Below are positions 35,608 to 46,431 of a DNA stretch of 64,000 nucleotides, in pieces. Position 1 is the stretch's first letter, and every line of letters begins with the position of its first letter. A program made the position numbers and the translations under genes. The notes under the pieces were generated by a model. That model did not search any database and was not told where the DNA came from. It saw only the letters and a list, made by a program, of their open reading frames with translations. Source of the DNA: Xestospongia bergquistia (taxonomy: Eukaryota > Porifera > Demospongiae > Haplosclerida > Petrosiidae); NCBI GenBank assembly GCA_963965975.1, contig OZ014422.1, forward strand, positions 6,303,701 through 6,367,700. Reading direction: 5' to 3'.

Positions 35608-38600
35608 ATGAGAGGTTATAACAATTTTAAAGTAATAACTCTACTTTGTTTTCTACCATTGTCTACTATAGGTAAGGATAATAGTGTATGTACTAAATGA
35701 TGAGATAACACTGTCTATCTCCATTAGGTTGTACTACTGGTGTTGTTAGACTGGTAAGTAGTACCTATAGATATCAAGGAAGAGTAGAAATATGTGTTAA
35801 CAATACATGGGGTACTGTGTGTGACAATGGCTTTGACAGTAGTGATGCTAGAGTTGTATGTCGTCAACTAGGACATTCATCAGGTAAAATATATCAATAA
35901 AATAAGTTTATTTAATTTAATTTATGATTTTTTATTCATCAGCTTATACATATTATAGCAATGCCTATTTTGGACAAGGGACTGGTCCAATATGGTTGGA
36001 TGATCTTAGTTGCTCTGGGTCTGAATTAACATTACTACAATGTTCTCATAGAGGAATAGGTAGTCATAATTGTGATCATAATAAAGATGTAGGTGTGAAC
36101 TGTTCTGAAAGTAAAACAGGTTCATTCCTTAAATTAAATATATCTGACTTATTTTGATATCTTTATACAGGAAGTTGTACTGATGGTGATGTTCGTCTAG
36201 TTGGTGGTTCAAATAGTACATCTGGTCGTGTAGAAGTGTGTGCTAATAATCAGTGGGGTACAGTATGTGATGATTACTGGGATAATAATGATGCTAAAGT
36301 TGTATGTAGAATGTTGAACTATTCTAGTTCTGGTAAGTATATATACTCCATATATTATGTAATTGTACTTTACTTCAGGTGCTATTGCTAGAGGAAGTGC
36401 TTACTTTGGTCAGGGGAATGGCTCAATATTATTAGATAATGTTCACTGTACTGGTAATGAAGCGTCCATCTTCTCTTGTTCTCATAGCAATATCGGGTCT
36501 CATAATTGTAATCATGGTGATGATGCTAGTGTTGTTTGTGGTAAGAATACAATAACATTTCACAAAAGGCCAAATTTTCATATATGTATAGCTGTGAGTA
36601 ATGGCACTATTACCCTTTATCGTAATGGAGTCACCTCATCCACCTATTACTATGGTATAATACAGATATGGTATAATGGAGAGTGGGGTAATATCTGTGA
36701 TGATGATGACAATGATCAATATGAAGCTGATGTCATTTGTCATCAATTAGGATATATTGGAGCCTCTAGTTACTCTAGAGCTGGATTAATGAGGTAAGTA
36801 AGTACAAACATAAACTGTTCTTTCTATATTTTGATGTTGTAGCTATGGCATTGACTATAATTCAATGAAACTAAATCATGTCAACTGTTCTCACAACAAC
36901 TACCTCACTATCTTACAATGTTCCTACTCTACATACATATATAGTGGATGTAATTCTGACTATTATGATGCTACTGTATACTGCTGTGAGTGATGTTCAC
37001 ACACATTTAAAAATATTTTTTGTTAATACTAACTTCAATACAGATACTACAAGAATCTGGAACAGTAATCCTTACCATGGTATGATACGTCTTCAGGGAG
37101 GAAGTTATTCTAATCAAGGACGTGTGGAAGTTTACTGTAATAAAAAATGGGGTACAATATGTAATGATGAATTTGGCTCTACTGATGCACTTGTGCTCTG
37201 TAAACAACTGGGATATACTGGATACATTAAATATAATCATTTGTTTTTGTGAGTGATCAGATGATATCCCATCACATATTATATGATTTATTATTACAGA
37301 CCTGGTAAATCCTTTCAACCAATATGGCTAACTAATATGAACAGTTATTTCTCAGACAAATGTATTATCTATAGTAACACCTGTCCATCAACTTCACTCA
37401 CTAGTTGTACTCATTCTGAAGATGTCACTTTGGAGTGTAGTAAGTTATTATTTTATTCTTTTTGTTTTTGACTATCTACTCTTTTAAGCCTACACTGACA
37501 CATCAGTTGTAAACACAGTAACTGAAAAAACTTGTAGAGGTAATAATTAAACAGATTATAATAATATTTGATATAAATAAATTTATGATAGGTCCTGCTA
37601 GTAATGGTGTTGTTCGTCTCCATCGTACAGGAATGACCCCATCCTCTAATTACTATGGTATAGTACAGATATGGTATAATGGAGAGTGGGGTAATATCTG
37701 TGATGATGATGACTATGATCAATATGAAGCCGATGTTATCTGTCATCAGTTAGGATATATTGGAGCCTCTAGTTACTCTAGAGCTGGAATAGTGAGGTTT
37801 GTTATATTCATCTTGTGTAATTAATATTCAATGTTGTGTAGTTATGGTACTGACTCTAATCCAATGTTACTGGATGATGTCAACTGTACTAACAACAACT
37901 ACCTTACTATTCTACAGTGTTCTTTCTCTACATACATTGATAGTGGATGTACTTCAAATTCCTACGATGCTACTGTATATTGCTGTATGTTCGACTTTTA
38001 TACATCATTGTAAGCTATATTTGTATAGATACTACTAGGATATGGAACAGTAATCCTTACTCTGGTATGATACGTCTTCAAGAAGGTACCTATTCTAATC
38101 AAGGACGTATTGAGGTCTACTGTAATGGACAATGGGGAACAATATGTAATAATGGATTTGATTCTACTGATGCTCAAACTATTTGTAAACAACTGGGATA
38201 TAGTGGATATATTAGATATGATCACTTAAATTTGTGAGTTTATTTATTGTTTTATCTAATCTGTAGTTATAACTTTTACTATAGACCTGGTAGTTCCTCT
38301 AAATCAATATGGCTAACTAACATGAACAGTTATTCATCAGATAGATGTATTACTTACAGTAACACTTGTCCATCTACTGCTGTTGGCAGCTGTAATCACA
38401 CTGAAGATGTCACTGTGGAATGCAGTAAATTATATACTGTAAACAGGTTTTTTTCATTGGTGTTTAATTTTTACAAAGCTTTTACTAATTTACTAATTTG
38501 TAATGTACATAAACATCTAATTCATGTATATATAATATGGTGGATCATTAGTTTTGTAAAATTAACCTCTGCATAAATCCAAGAAGTGATAATTAAATAA

Positions 38601-41600
38601 ATCCAATCTGTAGTATTATATTTTCTACATGTAGTGTATACATAATGTTGTTTTTTTTTACATTTTAGCTTCATCAAGGTCAAATACATTGACTCAAAAG
38701 ACTTGTACAGGTAATTAATAGGCTAGTAGGTATATTAATGATAAATACAATTGATGACCCTTTTCTGTATATAGGACCTCCAGGCAATGGTGTTGTACGT
38801 CTCTATCATAATGGAGTCACTTCATCCTCTTATTACTATGGTATAGTACAGATATGGTATAATGGACAGTGGGGTAATATCTGTGATGATACTGACTATG
38901 ATCAATATGAAGCTGATGTTATCTGTCATCAGTTAGGATATATTGGAGCCTCTAGTTACTCTAGAGCTGGATTAATGAGGTAAGTAAGTACAAGCACAAA
39001 CTGTTCTTTCTATGTTTTGATGCTGTAGTTATGATACTGACCACAATTCAATGAGATTAAATCATGTCAATTGTATTCATAATAACTACCTTACTATCTT
39101 ACAATGTTCCTACTCTACAATCATTGATAGTGGGTGTTCTGATAATCATGATGCTACTGTGTACTGCTGTGAGTATAAGTATATTTTTTGTCAGTTATCA
39201 GAGTTTGTTACAGATACTACTAGGATCTGGGAAAGTAATCCTTACCTTGGTATGATACGTCTTCAAGGAGGTAACTTTGTTAATCAAGGACGTGTTGAGG
39301 TCTACTGTAATGGACAATGGGGGACAATATGTAATGATGAATTTGGGTCTGCTGATGCACTTGTGCTCTGTAAACAACTGGGATATACTGGATACATTAA
39401 ATATAATCAATTCACTTTGTAAGTGATCAGATAATGTGTCATCACCTTTTTCACCATATATTATTACAGACCTGGTAGCTCATCTCAACCAATATGGCTA
39501 ACTAATATGAACAGTTATTCTTCAGACAAATGTATTATCTATAGTAATACCTGTCCATTAATGTCAGTAACTAGTTGTACTCATTTTGATGATGTCACTG
39601 TAGAATGTAGTAAGTTATTAATATATTCTATTTGTTTGTGACTATTTACTCTTTTAAGCCTTCACTGACACATCAGTTGTAAACACAGTAACTGAAAAAA
39701 CTTGTAGAGGTAATAATTAAACAGATTATAATAATATTTGATATAAATAAATTTATGATAGGTCCTGCTAGTAATGGAGTTGTACGTCTCTATCGTAATG
39801 GAGTCACCTCATCTTCTTATTACTATGGTATAGTACAGATATGGTATAATGGAGAGTGGGGTAATATCTGTGATGATGATGACTATGATCAATATGAAGC
39901 TGATGTCATTTGTCATCAGTTAGGATATACTGGAGCTTCTAATAATAATAGATCTGGATTAGTGAGGTGAAACTTGCCAAGTCAAAATATATTAATATCC
40001 ATCATGTATAGCTATGGTATTGACTCTAATTCAATATTATTTAATCGTGTCAACTGTGACAACAACAACTACCTCACTATTTTACAGTGTTCCTACTCTA
40101 CATACATATATAGTGGATGTAGTTCTAACTATTATGATGCTACTGTATACTGCTGTGAGTGATGTTTACGTATGTTAAGAAATATCTCTTGTTAATATTA
40201 ATTTAATTATAGATGCGACAAGAATCTGGAACAGTAATCCTTACCTTGGTATGATACGTCTCCAGGGAGCTAACTTTGTTAATCAAGGACGTGTTGAAGT
40301 CTACTGTAGTGGACAATGGGGAACAATATGTAATGATGAATTTAGCTCTGCTGATGCACTTGTGCTCTGTAAACAACTGGGATATACTGGATACATTAAA
40401 TATAATCATTTGATTTTGTCAGTGATCAGATGATATCCCATCACATATTTCATGATTTATTACTACAGACCTGGTAGTTCATCTCAACCAATATGGCTAA
40501 CTAACATGAACAGTTATTATTCAGACAAATGTATTGTCTATAGTAACACCTGTCCATTAACTTCAGTAACTAGTTGTACTCATTCTGAAGATATCACTGT
40601 AGAATGTAGTAAGTTATTATTATATTCTATTTGTTTGTGACGATCTACTCTTTTAAGCCTACACTGACACATCAGTTGTAAACACAGTAACTGAAAAAAC
40701 TTGTAGAGGTAATATTTAAACAGATTATAATAATATTTGATATAAATAAATTTATGATAGGTCCTGCTAGTAATGGTGTTGTACGTCTCTATCGTAATGG
40801 AGTCACCTCATCCTCTTATTACTATGGTATAGTACAGATATGGTATAATGGAGAGTGGGGTAATATCTGTGATGATGATGACTATGATCAATATGAAGCT
40901 GATGTCATTTGTCATCAGTTAGGATATATTGGAGCCTCTAGTTACAATAGAGCTGGATTAGTGAAGTATGCTATGTTATTTTACTTCTTAAATCAATATA
41001 CTGAACTTCTTTTGCAGTTTTGGGATTGATTATAATGAGATGCTTTTGGATAATTTGGACTGTACTCATGGCAACTACCTCACATTTTTACAGTGTTCCT
41101 ACTCTACACATATTGATAAGGGATGTACTGATAGTTATGATGCCACTGTCTCCTGCTGTAAGCTTTAGTGCTATGGTGATATGTTATTGCTAACTATTAC
41201 AGATACCACTAGGACCTGGAACAGTAATCCTTATCCAGGCATGATACGTCTCCAAGGAGGTGACTTTGTTAATCAAGGACGTGTTGAAGTATACTGTAAT
41301 GGACAATGGGGAACAATATGTGATGAAAGATTTGGTTCTGATGATGCTAACATCATTTGTAAACAGCTGGGATATACTGGATATATAAATTATGACCACT
41401 TGTTACTGTATGTAATGATAGAGAATATTCATTTTATTTTACAACATTCTTAGACCTGGCAATTCAACTGCTATATGGATGACTAATGTCTATACTAAAT
41501 CAACTGATCAATGTATTAATACGAGAAATGCTTGTCCTACTTCACAAGTCACCAGTTGTTCCCATACTGAAGATATCACTATAGAATGCAGTCAGTTACA

Positions 41601-43138
41601 ATTACTGTATCTCATAAAATTTGTATTACTTTTCAGCTTACAATATACAGTCTTCAACTAGTACCACCAATAACACTTGTATTGGTAAATTATCTAATAA
41701 GTTATTAATATGTTTATTGTTTATTTTACTTAATTAGCTCCTAATGGTAATGGTGTTGTTCGTCTCTATCGTAATGGAGTCACCTCATCCTCCTATTACT
41801 ATGGTATAGTACAGATATGGTATAATGGACAGTGGGGTAATATCTGTGATGATGATGACTATGATCAATATGAAGCTGATGTCATCTGTCATCAGTTAGG
41901 ATATACTGGAGCCTCTAGTTACTATAGAGCTGAAGTAGCAAGGTTAGCTAGCAAACTTAAGCTCTTTCATTTAACCATTACTAATGTTATAGTTATGGTA
42001 TTGACTATAGTCCCATATTACTGGATCACGTAAACTGTCCTAACAACAACTACCTCACTATCTTACAGTGTTCCTACTCTACAATCATTGATAGTGGATG
42101 TAGTTTTAACTATTATGATGCTACTGTGTCCTGCTGTGAGTTGGACAGTACAATACATCTTATTACTACTTATATAGATACCACTAGGATCTGGGATAGT
42201 AATCCTTACCCTGGTATGATACGTCTTCAGGGAGGTGACTTTGTTAATGAAGGACGTGTGGAGGTCTACTGTAATGGACTGTGGGGAACAATATGTGATG
42301 ATGGATTTGGTGCTATTGAAGCATCTGTCATTTGTAGACAACTTGGTTATTCTAACAATATCAAATATAAACACCTCCAAAGGTATGGTCTTATATATGG
42401 TATGTTAAAGTTCTATTATATTAATACTATAGACCTGGTAATTCTACACAGTTAATATGGTTTGATGAGTTCCACTGCAGTAGTTCTACTATTAACTGTG
42501 TTCAGTCCTGTCAACAATGTCCTAATGTTGCATTTCATGATTGTAATCATCTTGAAGATCTCACTATTGAATGCAGTAAGTATCCTATATTATTGTTAAT
42601 AGTGTTGCTTTTGTTTAGCCCATAATGAAAACCAGTCAGTAATTACAAGTAATGAAACTTGTAAGATCAGTTCACCTGTATCAGCTTCTTCCTGTAAGTC
42701 TAAATATGTGCATTGTATGTTTTTTTAATGTGTTTTCTTTAATTTAACACAGCAAAAACAGTATCAGTTGTTTCTGGAGTGGTGCCATCTCTCATTGTAA
42801 TTCTCTTATTAGTAATTGCTATAGTAATAGTACTTGTTTGTGTTAAGAGGAATCATCACAAACAACAATCATCTGATAATCATAATGTTGAGATGGATGA
42901 ACCCTATAGTCATCTTTCAACAAGTTTTAGATTTAGTCAGGATGCAACACCCACAGATGTATACAATTTACCCTTTGCAAATTCTCAACAAACCACTTCA
43001 GTTCAGAGTGAATCAGAAACACCCATTTATAAAAATGTTAACAAAATTGATGATGACCCTACATCATCTGAACAACAGATCAATTATTTTCAACCTTTTA
43101 ATAACGTTAACTACACTGGTCCAGACACTATTGTGTGA
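35608..43138 (+). CDS. SRCR receptor gene D: signal peptide, 14 SRCR domains, TM, shortened tail
   Basis: A predicted type I receptor of 1,857 residues in 36 exons. The start was chosen at 35608 because [19 protein letters not shown] makes a good signal peptide and joins in phase to the next exon (signal exon 35608-35671). Two canonical SRCR domains (35728-36540), six cassettes and the membrane/tail exon 42753-43138 follow. The spliced length is 5,574 nt. Compared with genes B and C the tail ends about 13 residues early, because the codon matching a Ser (TCA) is TGA at 43134-43136. Only one YxNV motif remains (YKNV); the second is FNNV. The gene is convergent with the RCC1-like gene at 43571, with about 430 bp between stop codons. 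A poly(A) signal candidate lies near 43347. Confidence 0.85.
35728..36540 (+). other. Gene D canonical N-terminal SRCR pair
   Basis: Exons 35728-35883 and 35943-36119 make SRCR 1; exons 36171-36332 and 36379-36540 make SRCR 2. It is homologous exon by exon to the N-terminal pair of gene C and to the decayed copy at 16395-16745. Confidence 0.85.
36592..37539 (+). other. Gene D SRCR cassette 1
   Basis: Exons a 36592-36793, b 36843-36985, c 37044-37248, d 37300-37439, e 37489-37539. Exon c has [11 protein letters not shown] where others have [10 protein letters not shown]. The linker is [16 protein letters not shown]. Confidence 0.85.
37592..38710 (+). other. Gene D SRCR cassette 2
   Basis: Exons a 37592-37796, b 37842-37984, c 38029-38233, d 38285-38424, e 38669-38710. 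From exon b on it resembles the odd-type cassettes of gene C, including the long intron before the linker. Confidence 0.85.
38775..39709 (+). other. Gene D SRCR cassette 3
   Basis: Exons a 38775-38979, b 39029-39168, c 39214-39418, d 39470-39609, e 39659-39709. The linker and following intron are near-identical to those of cassettes 1 and 4. Confidence 0.85.
39762..40708 (+). other. Gene D SRCR cassette 4
   Basis: Exons a 39762-39966, b 40012-40154, c 40213-40417, d 40469-40608, e 40658-40708. Exon a carries SNNNRSG in place of SSYSRAG. Exon c has VYCSGQWG. Confidence 0.84.
40761..41684 (+). other. Gene D SRCR cassette 5
   Basis: Exons a 40761-40965, b 41018-41157, c 41203-41407, d 41454-41590, e 41637-41684. 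[15 protein letters not shown] subtype with the GTCAGT donor and YNIQSST linker, as in gene B cassette 4 and gene C cassette 10. Confidence 0.85.
41738..42693 (+). other. Gene D SRCR cassette 6 (membrane-proximal)
   Basis: Exons a 41738-41942, b 41993-42135, c 42178-42382, d 42433-42575, e 42619-42693. Membrane-proximal subtype with the QSCQQCP insertion; closest to the single cassette of gene A. Confidence 0.85.
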
Positions 43139-43570
43139 CAGTTTTTTTTTATCCACATGGCACAGGTCACAACTAACTTCAACCAAAATTGTCTGCTACT
43201 TGTAAAGTAACTGTAATAGTTTTTAAAATTATTTTGGTTCATTATTTTGTATGTAGTAGTGCCAGCTGCTGTACTGATTTTTTTTCCTCTAAAGTTTGAT
43301 CAGCTATTATTACAATTGAAGATACACAATATTATTAGTGTTTTCATAATAAAGTAATAAAGTTGAATGGTATAATAGTTTTTAATGTACTTTCAACTTA
43401 TGCACATAGTCAGTATGTCCTTAGTTTTGATTAAGTAATTAACAAACATATTTCAAATTTTTATTTGTTTTGAAGTAAACTAATACTTTTTACTCATTTT
43501 TTAGAGTCTATTAATTAACACTTTTATTGAAATAAAACACAAAAACAATAGAACATTAACAAATGATTTA

Positions 43571-45753
43571 TTATAAATAGGGACATCGCTTTAAGCGATT
43601 ACTATAGACAATATATCGTTCTATAGCTACATAAATGAACAGTATAAAACATAACAATAAAAACAAAACTATAACTAGAAAGACACACTGAAACAACCGA
43701 TATCCTAACTTACATAGAATGCTAACCATTGTACAACAAAATAACTTGCAATGTCCCAATTTGAGATAAAAACTCTTTCTTACAACACATGTAACATGTT
43801 TCTTTATAACAATTTCATGTTCTCCTTTTTCTATATCCTCTTCACTTTCATTGTCATCTCCAGATTTATAGTCATCATCATCATCGGTCCATTGAGATGG
43901 AATTAACACACTACTATCCTTGTCCTCAGAATTGTCTGATGTTGTAGAATTCTCTTTTGCATCTATTTCTTCATCAGAAACATTGTCAATATCAGAATCT
44001 CTGTCCTGTTCTCCTCCACTATCAAGATCAGATTCATCTTCCTCTTTTGACTCAGTTTTTGTCTTTGTCTCCTCTTCTTGATCAACAAAGTGATAATCCT
44101 CATTATCTTCATCAGTCTGTTCTTTGTCATCATCTGAAATACAATCTTCATTAAATTTGCTTCCCACAAGCTTCCATGTACAAGCATCATACTTATAGCA
44201 TACATGAAATATATCATATACTTGCCTATATTTGTGTAAGGAAGTCTATAAGAACGACTTTCCAAATAAACAGTAAAAGCATCATCCAATTTCTCAAGAG
44301 GTGTTTGAATGGGATTACTGATAATACCAAACCGAGTCTCTCCCCAAACATATATCTAAAATAATTTAATTATCATAATGTATTAATAATGACACCTTAC
44401 TTTGCCTGCATATCCTGTGGCAGCTGCCATATCACAGTCAAAATGTGCAGCCACATCACTGTATCTTTTGATAAGAAGTAATATTTAGAGCCATTAATCA
44501 TATTAATTTATTACTTTCCAATATTGATAGGAATATCCTGATGATCAAACTGTTCACTAGTAATTCCTAATTGTCTTTTACTATTAGAACCCCAACTATA
44601 TACTGCATTAGAAGCACTGACAGCATAAGCTGTATTTCGTCCTCCAACAATCTAAAGAGATATAAACATCTATACAAAGCTATAATATTTCAATACATAG
44701 TTCTAACTGTGAGTATTAGTTAATTCTGACTGACCTGTTTGATGGGTACTTTGACTTTAACTTTGACTAGACAACAAGAGTCTACCATACTACCAGTACC
44801 TAATGCACCATTTTCTGCACTACCAGTAGAATAAATCTGTATAGTGGATAAATAGATGGAGAAAGATATTAAGATATACTTACCATTCCTCCTGAAACTA
44901 GAAGATAAGAAGTATTTTCTGTGCAGACAACATCAATACATCTTACAATACCTTTATCCAAAGACAATATAACTAGCTTGTATGATTTTGTTTATTATAT
45001 TGTAACTAACCTACATCTTCTAAAGGAACCTTTACTAAACCTTTCATACAGTCTTTTGTGTGGATACCTAATTGACCTTGAGAATTGTCACCTCTACCGT
45101 AAACCTGAAAATAATTCGTAGGATTTATTCTCTCAAAAATTGAATCAGAATGTGTACCTGTCTATTTTGTAGTAGAAAGAGAGTGTGACGTGCTCCAATA
45201 GCTATTTTTGCAACAGAATGTGAAAATGATAGTTTTTGTGGTCTAGTGACAGTATCCATTGTTCCATCAATGTTATTGTACTTGTTGTTACCCCAGCTAT
45301 AAACTACACCATTTTTACTAAGTGCCATAACATGACCACCATTACCAGCAACAATTCCTACAATACCTACAGTGGAAGGAAAATTATATTTGGTCAAGAA
45401 CAATAGCCTAGTTTATAATATTAAACAGCAACTCCTCTATTTCAAGTCAGTGTAATAGAATTATTTAAAAATGAACACTTCTACAGCAACTTCCATTATC
45501 AACATATGTTTTAACTATCCCAACCTTTTCCATAAAGTTCTGGTATCTTCTTAGCTTTAAATACCCTTTGAATGTCACCCACACCAAGTGGAGCATGATA
45601 GCCATTAACTCCTAATGAGTAAACTTCATCATCAACAGTAACAACAATAGCATTGTTTCCATCATCAAGCACAGCAAAATGCTTGATTTTTAACTGAATG
45701 TTCAACTCCAAAGCTTGAAGAAGAGGCCAATGGCAGATTGATTTGGAGACCAT
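43571..45753 (-). CDS. RCC1-repeat protein with acidic region and C-terminal membrane anchor
   Basis: Proposed exons: 45753-45525, 45366-45158, 45104-45011, 44951-44884, 44836-44735, 44651-44515, 44464-44401, 44355-44272 and 44191-43571, giving about 535 residues. The first eight exons encode RCC1-type propeller blades (VYSWGNNKYNNI, YGRGDNSQGQLG, VYSWGSNSKRQLG, IYVWGETRFG). The last exon encodes a long Asp/Glu/Ser-rich stretch and a hydrophobic C-terminus (VFLVIVLFLLLCFILFIYVA), consistent with a tail anchor. Exon structure matches the RCC1-BTB gene downstream, but BTB and BACK regions are missing. The weak point is the last intron: the phase fits only if the donor is GTTTAT at 44271. The start at 45753 is preferred to the longer frame from 45822 because it aligns with the paralog's MSCSSVCIWPIL start. 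Confidence 0.75.
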
Positions 45754-46431
45754 CTTAAAATGAATTGATTCAGAGATGAAAAATTTTCTATTGTATATTG
45801 AATAAAGTGCTAAGTGTGTCAATATAAAGAATAAGGAAATGACTTATTTAGGAATAGTGCAAACACTTTATGAACAAGGACTTCTATAATAAACAGATCA
45901 CTGTTCAATATTAGTGTCTACAATGTGCTATAACTTAGGACAAGCAGTTGGTGTTACTCAGATAGTTAATTGCTATACCATATACTGTATCATGTTATAC
46001 TGTACCAAACCATATTGTATTATACCATATATTGTACTTTATTGTAACATGCTGTAATTACCATAACACATTCTACTGTACACATTTTACCATATACTAT
46101 ATTGTAAATAAAATGGCGTCTCTCAGAGAGGCTACTTCCAAGCTCTGTAAAAATCAACTTTCATTATTAAATCGCTTGAATGGACTGTCTATTAACAGAT
46201 CTGATTGTAGTATCATTAAAACTGAAAATGTTCTTTTATTATGAAAAATGATACAATTAAAGTTCAAAACTTGGGTAAATTAACTTGTAATGATATCACA
46301 GTGCACAACAATCATTATGGGCTAAAGTAAGGACCAAAACTAATCACTAGATATTAATTAGTTTTAGTTATAACTACAATTATATAAGATTACATATTAA
46401 AGTTTCTCTTCATAGGTATATGACTGATAGT
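45754..46431. other. Region between the two RCC1-like genes
   Basis: It lies upstream of one minus-strand gene and downstream of the other. It contains degenerate repeats of a CCATATTGTA-like word (about 45970-46100). A short + strand frame (46112-46244, starting MASLREATSKLC) shows no clear similarity or splice partner. Confidence 0.4.

Noticed and set aside
43957-44154. Plus-strand frame rich in His and Leu opposite the acidic exon
   Set aside because: It is the antisense shadow of the Asp/Glu-rich coding exon of the RCC1-like gene.
44192-44225. A 34-bp GC-AG intron joining the RCC1 exon ending YTNIG to the acidic exon
   Set aside because: The phase does not fit (one base left over against a phase-0 exon start). 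A donor at 44271 keeps the frame, although it is weak.
46112-46320. Small + strand gene starting MASLREATSKLC
   Set aside because: The frame is 44 codons long, with no recognisable domain and no convincing continuation. A second short frame after it needs a frameshift.
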